Source: Tolypothrix campylonemoides VB511288 (lineage in GTDB: Bacteria; Cyanobacteriota; Cyanobacteriia; Cyanobacteriales; Nostocaceae). From it: a stretch of 64,000 bases of DNA. The first letter of the stretch is position 1. The number at the start of each line of letters is the position of its first letter. Under the pieces are notes generated by a model, which worked only from the letters and a program-made list of their open reading frames with translations, did not search any database and was not told where the DNA came from. A program made the position numbers and the translations under genes. Positions 53,791-61,779 of this stretch are shown here, in pieces. The stretch lies in the NCBI GenBank assembly GCA_000828075.3, contig JXCB02000002.1:28186-92185 (forward strand), read 5' to 3'.

Positions 53791-53803
53791 GGGCAAGATG
53801 CCC
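53791..53803. repeat. GGGCA-AGA-TGCCC palindrome before hpsC
   Basis: A small hairpin, related to ATGGGCAAGATGCCCAT-type intergenic repeats in cyanobacteria, lies 24 bp upstream of the hpsC start codon. It argues against extending hpsC further upstream. Confidence 0.5.
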
Positions 53804-53987
53804 ATCCCACAAGAAAAATTTGGATATTTTTTTATTTGAAAGTCGCTTAATGAAAAGCCATTTGAGTGGAGTCATAATATTAGAACTATTTTCATCTGCA
53901 TCCATCTGCGTTTATCTGCCGTTAATTATTCATTTTTTTAGATTTTTGTAATAAGTCTATGAATTTGCTATCAAAAATTGTATCTAT

Positions 53988-54656
53988 TTAGCAATTAGAT
54001 TGAGGATTAGAATTACTGGCTGGAGGTTTCAGACGCGTACAGAAATCACTAAATGTCGTTACTTTACTTGATATTTCTGTAGTTGTTTCTAGTAATGGCG
54101 CTTTGCGATCGCTCGCTTTGTTAGTAAAAATCAGTTGTTTAGTGGGTTCTATTGTGAGGTTTCCACCATCATTAGCAAACGCATCTGCTCTGTAGATACG
54201 TATTCTTAACTGGTAAGTGTCCTGAGAAGTAGTTGAGGTTGTGTTACGCCGCAAAGCTTGAATAATGAAGTCTCTGATGCTGCTCATCGTACAGCCACTT
54301 CCATCAGCATCACCATCGACACAGTATAAATTAGTCGCTGGTGCTGAACAGTAAGCATTTGCAGTGTTGCAGGTCAAAGTTCCTACTGGAGGAGCAGGGT
54401 AATTTCCTAAGCTGTCAGTAGTGTCGGTGATAGGGGGAGGTGGAATTGTTCTTGATCTAACTCCATCAATATAGGTTTTAGCAGCGTCAGTTGCCATCTC
54501 AACACGCCTTGCTTGCACACGCGTGGCGACAGATAAGACAATGACAGGTGCGATCGCTGCTAGTAAAATGCCAACAACAACGATTGCTACCAGTGACTCA
54601 ATAATGGTAAAACCTGACTGATTGGATGCAGATGCTTGCTGTTTTTGGTGAATCAT
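53988..54656 (-). CDS. Pseudopilin HpsB-like (PilV type)
   Basis: This 222-aa protein has a short leader (MIHQKQQASASNQSG) and the prepilin signature FTIIESLVAIVVVGILLAAI, then a C-terminal domain with several Cys pairs (TCNTANAYC, CVDGDADGSGC). These may form disulfides or bind calcium through the D-x-D-x-D loop in VDGDADGSG. It belongs with hpsA and hpsC in one minus-strand run. Confidence 0.83.
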   Translation of the reverse strand: MIHQKQQASASNQSGFTIIESLVAIVVVGILLAAIAPVIVLSVATRVQARRVEMATDAAKTYIDGVRSRTIPPPPITDTTDSLGNYPAPPVGTLTCNTANAYCSAPATNLYCVDGDADGSGCTMSSIRDFIIQALRRNTTSTTSQDTYQLRIRIYRADAFANDGGNLTIEPTKQLIFTNKASDRKAPLLETTTEISSKVTTFSDFCTRLKPPASNSNPQSNC

Positions 54657-54688
54657 ATTTCAGCAATCAAAAGTAGAACTGAGTCAAA

Positions 54689-57600
54689 TCAAGGACACGT
54701 ACCGCGTTGGTCTTGGCTAACAGCGTATTTGAAGTTACTACCATAGGCAGAAGGAGCGTTTTCGTAACCGCCAACATTCCCATCTTGTGCAGCACATAGC
54801 AAAGTTTTCACCCAATCATCGTCTCGCCCAACTTCTCTGTAAAACTCACTCGGCTGTTTTGTGGATGGTGTAGTAAAGCGTTGAGCAAACAAATCAGGTG
54901 GCTGACTCAGCAACGCTGTATCATAACTCCAGAAACGGTTAGGCGTAGTGTCATTATCAGAAGGAACTGTGGCATAGTTACTGTGTTTAAACTGGATGAA
55001 AGAACCAGCGACTGTGTGGCTTTTCCCTTCCCAGCGTTCTAAGTAACGCACAAAGTTTTCTAAACCACCATTTGTGTTTGTTCGACGCTTTGGCGTGGTA
55101 CCTTGGGCAAATACGAGGTTTGTTTGTGTGTCTTTGGCGGTTTGCGTTTGTATTTCGTTGTTACGGAAATCGAAACAGAAATCTTTGGATAAAACTGTAA
55201 TTGCATCAGCAATAACCACAGCTTGTCGCCAATTTTCACCTATGTTGCAACCAGTAAATTGACCTGGACGACAGCCAAAGTTAGGATTCAACGATTGACG
55301 TGCGTAGAATCTGTTACTCCAATCCTTCTCGCCTTCCAAGGAGTAGTCTAGAAACTCTTCTTGAGTGTGAAGGTTGAAATCCCCTTTGATATAAACTGGC
55401 AGATTGGATGCTAATATAAGTCCCTTCTCTTCTGGCTTGTAGGTAGCGTTACGGCTTATGTTACTGCCATTAATCAGCATGATGCCATTGGGTCGTCGAG
55501 TTGGATCTAGCTTGAAGTCGGTAGCACTGACATCTCTACTTGCAGCATTACTTTTGTCTTCGAGTGCATCATCACGGGTTGCATAAATAATCCCACTATT
55601 TGGAAATAGAAACTCTCCATTATTTTTTGATTTTCTGCGTAACAAATCCAGATCCAAAACAGTGGCACGAATTTCTAATGGTTGACGCGATTCAACATCC
55701 AAATCGGAGCTTCCTGGAGTTGATGCAGGTTTGTCAATTGTTTTAATCTGCCTTGCATCGAGAAAAGCGGTTTCCATGATAGCACCATGAGGAATAGCAG
55801 TATCTGTGGGAGAACCAATAGTACCATCCCATATTTTCAAGGCGCAGATAGCAGAATCAACCGCTGATTGGTCTGAAAGGGTAAGAGGTTTACTAGCTGT
55901 AATTTTTTCCAAAGCATTTTGAAGTGGTTCATTCACTAAGCGTAAGGGTTCGTTTGGGTATTTCAGCCTTGTTTGATACTTAAGCGCTTCTTCATAACCC
56001 GTGATTGACAGAGATGAAGCGGAGTAGACGACACCATTAATAGAGTTTCCCAGATTAGTAGTAACGTTGGGCAGTCCAGTTAAGTTTCTGTTAGGGCTAG
56101 CTAAGTTTGTATCTCTTAAGCTAATGTCTGGAAGATTATTTCTATTCCTAGCTGTATTGTTGTTAGTGGGGTCGTAGTAGCTACTGACACAGGCAATTGG
56201 TATTTGGTAGTCGGTTGGGGTCTTTGGATCGTAGGAATCATCTTGGTAGTAATACACCACTGTAGCCCGCATTCGTAGATAAGGTGTATTGTCATCAGGT
56301 AAGCCCTGGCTCTTATTAGTAACACCTATTGGCATCGAATCTGCCCAAACTGTTTCTGGATCTGTGATTGCAGCAGCAAATTGAGAAGTTCCGCCAGTGG
56401 GAGTATAACGGCTAGACAAGTAAATTCCTGCACCTGTGACGACTCGCAAACCCCCAACCATATCTAATGAACTTTGAGGTCTTTGTGCTGCTGATTTTTC
56501 CCAAAAGCCGTCTCGATTAGCTTCTAAATCTTCTAATTCATATGCTTGGGAAAAGCGCTCACGAGTCACAGTGCTATTGTTTCCATTCTTATCAATATCC
56601 CATTGCTTACCAACAATGGTCTGTCCTTCTGGTGAACTCACAAATCTGTCTTTGGTTGCGTCAAACCACAATTGTGGTAAATTATTGCCAACTAAAATGC
56701 GATCGCCAATTTTTTGTTCTCTACCTGCTTTTGCTTGTTCTTCTGGCTCTGTAGCAGATAGATAAAGTTTACTACCATTTTCTTTAATCCCTATGTTGGC
56801 ATAATTAGTAGCAGTTTTTCCATCAGCAGGATCATAAGGAAATATCCATGCGTCTACTGGTCGTAAAGAGTTACCACTTCCTTGAAGAGGACTATTTGCT
56901 TGAGAGTTATAAGTGGCGAGTGAATCTCCATTCGGAGGAACTTCAGCGTATGGAACGCGACGTGTTCGCTTTCTAAAGTAAATTCTTAGCTTTTCATTAC
57001 GAACATCATCACGATTTAAAGTGGGGTCAGTCTCTAAATCTCGTTCTACTTGCTGTGTAACCTCATCTGGAAGAGCTAAATTATTTGTTGCTTGCACTAA
57101 ACGGTCAATTCGCTGTGCATATGCCTGATCATTATATGCTGCAGTGTTTCCGTAAACAGATGAAGGTACAGTTTTATTTGTGTTATTTATAAATTCACTT
57201 CTAATTGTGCTGTTAGAAGATTGGTTAAACAAATCTACCTGTACATTATTACCGCCAGAAGTTTCTGTAATACTACTATCTATTACATTTCCAGCAACAA
57301 TAATTTTGCTATTTTCTTCTTTAAAATAGCAAGAGTTAGGACTACTGACTAGATAATAACTAATGGAATTTCTTCCCGCTTTTGTTAGTAAGTTACCATT
57401 AGTAACGATGCGACCATTCAGATTTATACCTTGTTCAGGAGCAATTTCTAAATCATTTTCAGAGACAACGGCATTATTAATAAGAGGTATTCTTGCTCGA
57501 TCTTGCTGATATTCTAAAGCTATAAAACTGTTATTACCTGTAGATTGCTCATATTTAGAAATATCTAGCCCTGTTAAATCTGTAATTGGTACAGTTGTGG

Positions 57601-58339
57601 TATACACAAAAATCCTTTTTTTTAGCTTATCACCTACCTTATACCAACCTTGAGTACTGACCAAGTTTCCACTAGTGGTAAACAAGCTCTTACATTGAGT
57701 ACTAAAACTACTCTCGTCCATTGGTGGTGTTCTGGCTTCTAATACAGTTCTAGCTCTGTTAGTAGTTGGAGTCCGAAAGTAAATTCCATAGAGAGTAAAA
57801 CCATCAAACTTACCGTTATTATTCATATCTACCGGATATTTCCAAGTAGTTTTTAGAGTTTCTTCGTCTTCTTGAATATTGCTTTGACCGTTAAATTCTT
57901 TAACAAGTTTTAACTGTATTTCATCGCCAAAAGTGAACTGGCTAAGATTGCGGTTAATAACTTGACTGAGTAAATCGTCTGAGGGGGTTGTGCTTGGTAA
58001 TCTAGGGTCTCTAAATAACTGTTCTATTTTTGCTTTTGCTCTTTCAAGGGCTGGTGATGCTGCGTTTAAAACAGCCTCATTCACTCGGACATTACTAGCA
58101 TTCTTTGCACGTTCCAAAGACCGAAATAAAATAGCCGTTGTCAGCAGCACGACTACCAGTGCAACCATTGCTACTGTCGGTAACACAAAACCAGCATTCG
58201 CACTTGCTCGTCTTCTCTTAATGACCAGCAAAGTCTTTAACAGCCAAATAATTTGTTTTTTAATTGCACATACATTTTTTTTAATAATTGTTCTATAAAT
58301 TTTCTTTATCTTCTTTAAGATTCGAGGATGGTGAAACAT
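54689..58339 (-). CDS. hpsA: Hormogonium polysaccharide biosynthesis protein HpsA
   Basis: This very large 1216-aa protein has a prepilin-like hydrophobic segment AGFVLPTVAMVALVVVLLTT near residue 50 after a basic leader. A long beta-rich extracellular domain follows with no enzyme motif. It matches HpsA of the Nostoc punctiforme hps locus, a pilin-like exported protein needed for hormogonium polysaccharide and motility. It leads the pseudopilin run (hpsB follows by 32 bp). A C-terminal cysteine-containing tail (TLLCAAQDG) is present. Confidence 0.85.
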   Translation of the reverse strand: MFHHPRILKKIKKIYRTIIKKNVCAIKKQIIWLLKTLLVIKRRRASANAGFVLPTVAMVALVVVLLTTAILFRSLERAKNASNVRVNEAVLNAASPALERAKAKIEQLFRDPRLPSTTPSDDLLSQVINRNLSQFTFGDEIQLKLVKEFNGQSNIQEDEETLKTTWKYPVDMNNNGKFDGFTLYGIYFRTPTTNRARTVLEARTPPMDESSFSTQCKSLFTTSGNLVSTQGWYKVGDKLKKRIFVYTTTVPITDLTGLDISKYEQSTGNNSFIALEYQQDRARIPLINNAVVSENDLEIAPEQGINLNGRIVTNGNLLTKAGRNSISYYLVSSPNSCYFKEENSKIIVAGNVIDSSITETSGGNNVQVDLFNQSSNSTIRSEFINNTNKTVPSSVYGNTAAYNDQAYAQRIDRLVQATNNLALPDEVTQQVERDLETDPTLNRDDVRNEKLRIYFRKRTRRVPYAEVPPNGDSLATYNSQANSPLQGSGNSLRPVDAWIFPYDPADGKTATNYANIGIKENGSKLYLSATEPEEQAKAGREQKIGDRILVGNNLPQLWFDATKDRFVSSPEGQTIVGKQWDIDKNGNNSTVTRERFSQAYELEDLEANRDGFWEKSAAQRPQSSLDMVGGLRVVTGAGIYLSSRYTPTGGTSQFAAAITDPETVWADSMPIGVTNKSQGLPDDNTPYLRMRATVVYYYQDDSYDPKTPTDYQIPIACVSSYYDPTNNNTARNRNNLPDISLRDTNLASPNRNLTGLPNVTTNLGNSINGVVYSASSLSITGYEEALKYQTRLKYPNEPLRLVNEPLQNALEKITASKPLTLSDQSAVDSAICALKIWDGTIGSPTDTAIPHGAIMETAFLDARQIKTIDKPASTPGSSDLDVESRQPLEIRATVLDLDLLRRKSKNNGEFLFPNSGIIYATRDDALEDKSNAASRDVSATDFKLDPTRRPNGIMLINGSNISRNATYKPEEKGLILASNLPVYIKGDFNLHTQEEFLDYSLEGEKDWSNRFYARQSLNPNFGCRPGQFTGCNIGENWRQAVVIADAITVLSKDFCFDFRNNEIQTQTAKDTQTNLVFAQGTTPKRRTNTNGGLENFVRYLERWEGKSHTVAGSFIQFKHSNYATVPSDNDTTPNRFWSYDTALLSQPPDLFAQRFTTPSTKQPSEFYREVGRDDDWVKTLLCAAQDGNVGGYENAPSAYGSNFKYAVSQDQRGTCP

Positions 58340-58825
58340 ACCTGCTTACCTAGCAATTTTTATAATGATAAAACCACATATATATAGATTTATACGCAGA
58401 AAAATTATCTGTTTTTCTCTGCGTCCAACAGAAGTGCGTCTGCGGTTTCAAAGAGCTCTAAACCAATTAAGGTAATTTGATTCATAAAGGTAATCTTAGG
58501 AAAGTAAATTTATAGTACCCACTTGCTAGATAAAACTTATCAAAATATCACAAATTCATATAATGTGATGTCCGGCTAATTAGTTATGATTTTCACGTTA
58601 ACTAAACTCCACCCCGCGCCGCCCCTCTCCGCTTGCGGCGAGGGGACGTGAAGCGTAGCTTTACGGGGGTGGGGTTCTTAAGGGAATGACAAGTATTCAT
58701 CCGGACTTGATATGAGGCAAATAAAAACCTCCCCTATATGGAGAGGTAGTAAAGGAAAATGAAGATTGGTAACAATAACAAAGTCCATCTCCTACGAGAA
58801 AAAGGGTTGAGGAGATGTCAAGGTA
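58340..58825. other. Intergenic region upstream of hpsA
   Basis: No gene is recognised. A GC-rich inverted repeat (CACCCC...GGGGTG around CCCCTCTCCGC/GCGGCGAGGGG) lies at 58608-58675, and a putative A/T-rich promoter for the hps run at about 58340-58560. Confidence 0.45.
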
Positions 58826-59062
58826 TTAGTAATGATTCAGGTTAATTCCAGCTTCTTTCGCCATTGCTTCTAACCCTTTGATTTCTAGGGTTTTGATTGC
58901 TTTAGTAGATAGACGCAGTTTCACCCAACGCTTTCCGCTTTCCCACCAAACGCGCTTGTTTTGCAGGTTCGCTTGCTGAAGGCGCTTGGTGCGGCGGTGC
59001 GAGTGAGACACGGAAAAGGCGTTATTTGCTTTTTTGCCTGTTAATTCACAGCGACGAGACAT
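58826..59062 (-). CDS. rpmB: 50S ribosomal protein L28
   Basis: This 78-aa protein starts [20 protein letters not shown] and has [20 protein letters not shown], the L28 hallmark, with one of the usual zinc-type Cys (CELTGK). Length and start are normal for cyanobacteria. A GGAG ribosome site is about 10 bases upstream of the ATG. Confidence 0.96.
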   Translation of the reverse strand: MSRRCELTGKKANNAFSVSHSHRRTKRLQQANLQNKRVWWESGKRWVKLRLSTKAIKTLEIKGLEAMAKEAGINLNHY

Positions 59063-59141
59063 TGTCAGAAACTCCGATTCTTTAGCACAATCTCCCATTA
59101 TATAAAATCGCCCGGCAAGCGGGATACGATTTATCCTTGTT

Positions 59142-59247
59142 GCTAGGCTCAGCCTAGCAATGCATTTTCAGAGGCTTTGCCTTCTGTTAAGATGAGGCGG
59201 AGCCTCACTGTAGGCATTCCCCGGCGGAGCCAGGGAACGAGAGGGTA
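59142..59247. repeat. GTTCCC/GGGAAC dispersed repeat before rpmB
   Basis: TGCTAGGCTCAGCCTAGCAA palindrome followed by ccccggcggagccagggaac. It is related to the CGTTCCCAGG palindromes elsewhere in the window. Confidence 0.5.
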
Positions 59248-59255
59248 GGGTTCTT

Positions 59256-61232
59256 CTACTTTGTAGCTTCGTGTGTCAGCTTGGTGAGTACTTCGTTAGA
59301 ACGCTCAACGAATGATTTCATTCCTTCAGCGTCAAAACCTTTTTGAGACATCAGCGCCAAATCATATATATGTTGGCAAACCAAGTTCACGAGCTGTCCG
59401 GTAGGCGATTGAACATCACCTTGAATAATGCTACCTTGACTCAAATCCGCTAAATTTTGAATCAGTGGGTGAGCAGTATTGACTAGGAAAATGTGGTCTT
59501 CGGGGAACTCTGCTGTTTGCTGCTGCATTAAAGCGTTCATTTCCCGCAGGCGGCGCAAAATCTCTGGTAAAAGCACCATTGCAGGTGGTGTCCCTTGCGG
59601 ATCGTCGGCTTTCAAAGCTTCGGTGCGGATATTCAGCTTGGGTTTGTTGAGAGCTTTCTCGAATAGCTCTTTGATAACCTCAGTTCTGGTTTTATTCGTT
59701 TTCGGATCAACAATTTCCCCAGCTTTGTCTTGATCGAGCAGGGTGCTATCTAAGTCGGAGTCTACCCGCGTAAATTTGACATCCTGATGTTCCCTCTCTA
59801 GGAAGTTGATGAAGTGGGTGTCAATAAAGGAGTCCAGAAACAGAACTTCTAAACCTTGATTTTTGTGCAGTTCTATGTATGGAGCTTGCGTGGCTTCATC
59901 GGTGGCGTAGAAGACACGGTTTTCGTGACGTTCTTTATTGCGTTCTAGGTACTCTTTGAGGGTTGTGTACGGCAATTTTGGAGTGTCTGTTGAACTTACA
60001 TCTTGCCAGACATCGCCTTCTTGAGATTGTACTTCAACTGCTGGGGTAGCCGTTGACTCCTGAGTGCTGCTTGGTTGATAGGTGCTGCGGAAGACGATGA
60101 TATCTTCGACTTGTTTTTTAAATTTCTCGTCGTTGAGAACGCCGAATTTTACGAAGGTACCTAAGTCTTTCCAAATACTGATGTATTGTTCGCGGTTGTC
60201 GCGGTAAAGTTCTTTAAGGCGATCGCCTACTTTTTTGGCAATATAATCACCAATTTTCCGCACAGTGCGATCAGTTTGCAAGGCACTCCGCGATACGTTC
60301 AGCGGAATATCTGTGCTATCAATTACACCCCGCATGGGTAGAAGAAATTGTGGGATAATTTCCTCACAGTGGTCACTGACAAAAACTTGGTTGCAGAAGA
60401 GCTTGATTTGCCCCTTAGTGACATCCACATCCGGTCTCATTTTGGGGAAATACAGAATACCGTTGATGATAAAGGGATAGTCTGTATTTAGATGTACCCA
60501 AAGCAACGGCTCTTCTTGGAAAGGATACAGGTAACGGTAAAACTCTAAATAATCTTCTTTACTCAAGCTACTAGGAGTTTCCCGCCATACTGCTCTTTGC
60601 TTATTTAACACCTCGCCATCAAGTTGGATGGGTACTGGCATAAAGTCGCAGTATGTTTTAATAAGCTGCTTAATGCGTGCTGCTTCTAAATACTCCTGTT
60701 CTTCCTCTTGCAGAGTGAGGGTAATCGTAGTACCGCGAGTTGTACGAGAAGAATCTTCTAGGGTGAACTCTGGGGAACCGTCACAACTCCAGTGAACTGC
60801 TTGCGCCCCTTCTTTGTAGGACAAGGTATCGATTTCTACCTTTTGTGCCACCATAAAGGAGGAGTAGAAGCCAAGACCAAAGTGACCGATAATCGGTTGG
60901 TCTGATTTGCCTTCGTACTTCTGTATAAATTCCTCAGCACTAGAGAAGGCTACCTGGTTGATATATTTCTTGACCTCCTCTGCTGTCAGTCCGATACCAT
61001 TGTCGGTAATCGAGAGGGTCTTTTTGTCTTTGTCTATAGCAATTAGAATTTCCGGTTCGCCGATTTCACCGGAATACTCCCCAGCGCGAGATACCATTTT
61101 CAACTTTTGGATGGCATCTACAGCGTTGGAAACCAGTTCCCGCAAGAAGATTTCGTGGTCGGAGTAAAGAGACTTCTTGATAATCGGGAAAATATTCTCA
61201 GTATGAATACTGATTGTGCCTTGTTCTAGCAT
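59256..61232 (-). CDS. htpG: HtpG, Hsp90-family chaperone
   Basis: This 658-aa protein has the GHKL ATPase N-terminal domain (LRELVSNAVDAIQKLKMVSR, ITDNGIGLTAEEVKKY and GHFGLGFYSSFMVA), the middle domain (GVIDSTDIPLNVSRSALQ) and a C-terminal dimerisation domain. It is a cytosolic ATP-dependent chaperone, often heat induced. Length and motifs are complete. It lies between rpmB and clpB. No CIRCE-type element is evident upstream. Confidence 0.97.
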   Translation of the reverse strand: MLEQGTISIHTENIFPIIKKSLYSDHEIFLRELVSNAVDAIQKLKMVSRAGEYSGEIGEPEILIAIDKDKKTLSITDNGIGLTAEEVKKYINQVAFSSAEEFIQKYEGKSDQPIIGHFGLGFYSSFMVAQKVEIDTLSYKEGAQAVHWSCDGSPEFTLEDSSRTTRGTTITLTLQEEEQEYLEAARIKQLIKTYCDFMPVPIQLDGEVLNKQRAVWRETPSSLSKEDYLEFYRYLYPFQEEPLLWVHLNTDYPFIINGILYFPKMRPDVDVTKGQIKLFCNQVFVSDHCEEIIPQFLLPMRGVIDSTDIPLNVSRSALQTDRTVRKIGDYIAKKVGDRLKELYRDNREQYISIWKDLGTFVKFGVLNDEKFKKQVEDIIVFRSTYQPSSTQESTATPAVEVQSQEGDVWQDVSSTDTPKLPYTTLKEYLERNKERHENRVFYATDEATQAPYIELHKNQGLEVLFLDSFIDTHFINFLEREHQDVKFTRVDSDLDSTLLDQDKAGEIVDPKTNKTRTEVIKELFEKALNKPKLNIRTEALKADDPQGTPPAMVLLPEILRRLREMNALMQQQTAEFPEDHIFLVNTAHPLIQNLADLSQGSIIQGDVQSPTGQLVNLVCQHIYDLALMSQKGFDAEGMKSFVERSNEVLTKLTHEATK

Positions 61233-61779
61233 AACTGATAATCTTCAATGCAAGTATCTGAATGATAACTGAGGCAAAACCCCGCAGCACCCCTTGTGTA
61301 CACCTAAAGCGTAATTTAGGTGGTTGGTTATAACTATCCTCATTTTGAACAGAGGATATGGAATCTTACCCATTAGGATTTTATGGTGTGCGTAAGGGCG
61401 ATCGCTCAACTAATGCAGCATTGATTACCCGATATCAGCGATTCGGATTTCCCTACCAATTGGGTAAAAGCTGGTATGCATATAGGATTTGACTAAATTT
61501 TAGAGGAAACTCCTTCGTGAGTTGTTGACTAACACAAAACTGTTAATTCAAAATTATTCTTCTTCCGGAGTGAACTTTGAACTTTGAATTTTGGATTCAA
61601 AAAAGGTCATGTAGCTTATATAGCAACAGCCAAGGTGGTTAGGACATCAACAGATGATACAACCTAGACACAAAAAGACTTTTGACCCAGTCCCCAGTCC
61701 CCAGTCCAAGCGTCCCCTGCTATATCACGGATATGCAGGATGTGAATTAAGCAATGCGCCTCACACATCCTGCTACGAC
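61233..61779. other. Intergenic region between clpB and htpG
   Basis: Apart from the element at 61619-61724, only low-complexity repeats (actttgaactttgaatttt near 61575) and the presumed htpG promoter were seen. No gene is recognised. Confidence 0.4.
61619..61724 (-). mobile_element. TATAGCA-ended MITE-like element, copy C (inverted)
   Basis: In reverse orientation this 106-bp segment matches copies A and B: TATAGCA end, GGGGACT heptamers, the GTGTCTAGGTT core and the TTGGCTGTTGCTATA end. Several substitutions occur, mainly after the core. No target duplication is evident. It lies between htpG and clpB. Confidence 0.7.

Noticed and set aside
53768-53905. N-terminal extension of the HpsC-like protein
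   Set aside because: The extra codons cover a GGGCAAGATGCCC palindrome typical of intergenic DNA, and a prepilin leader of about 80 residues would be unusually long.
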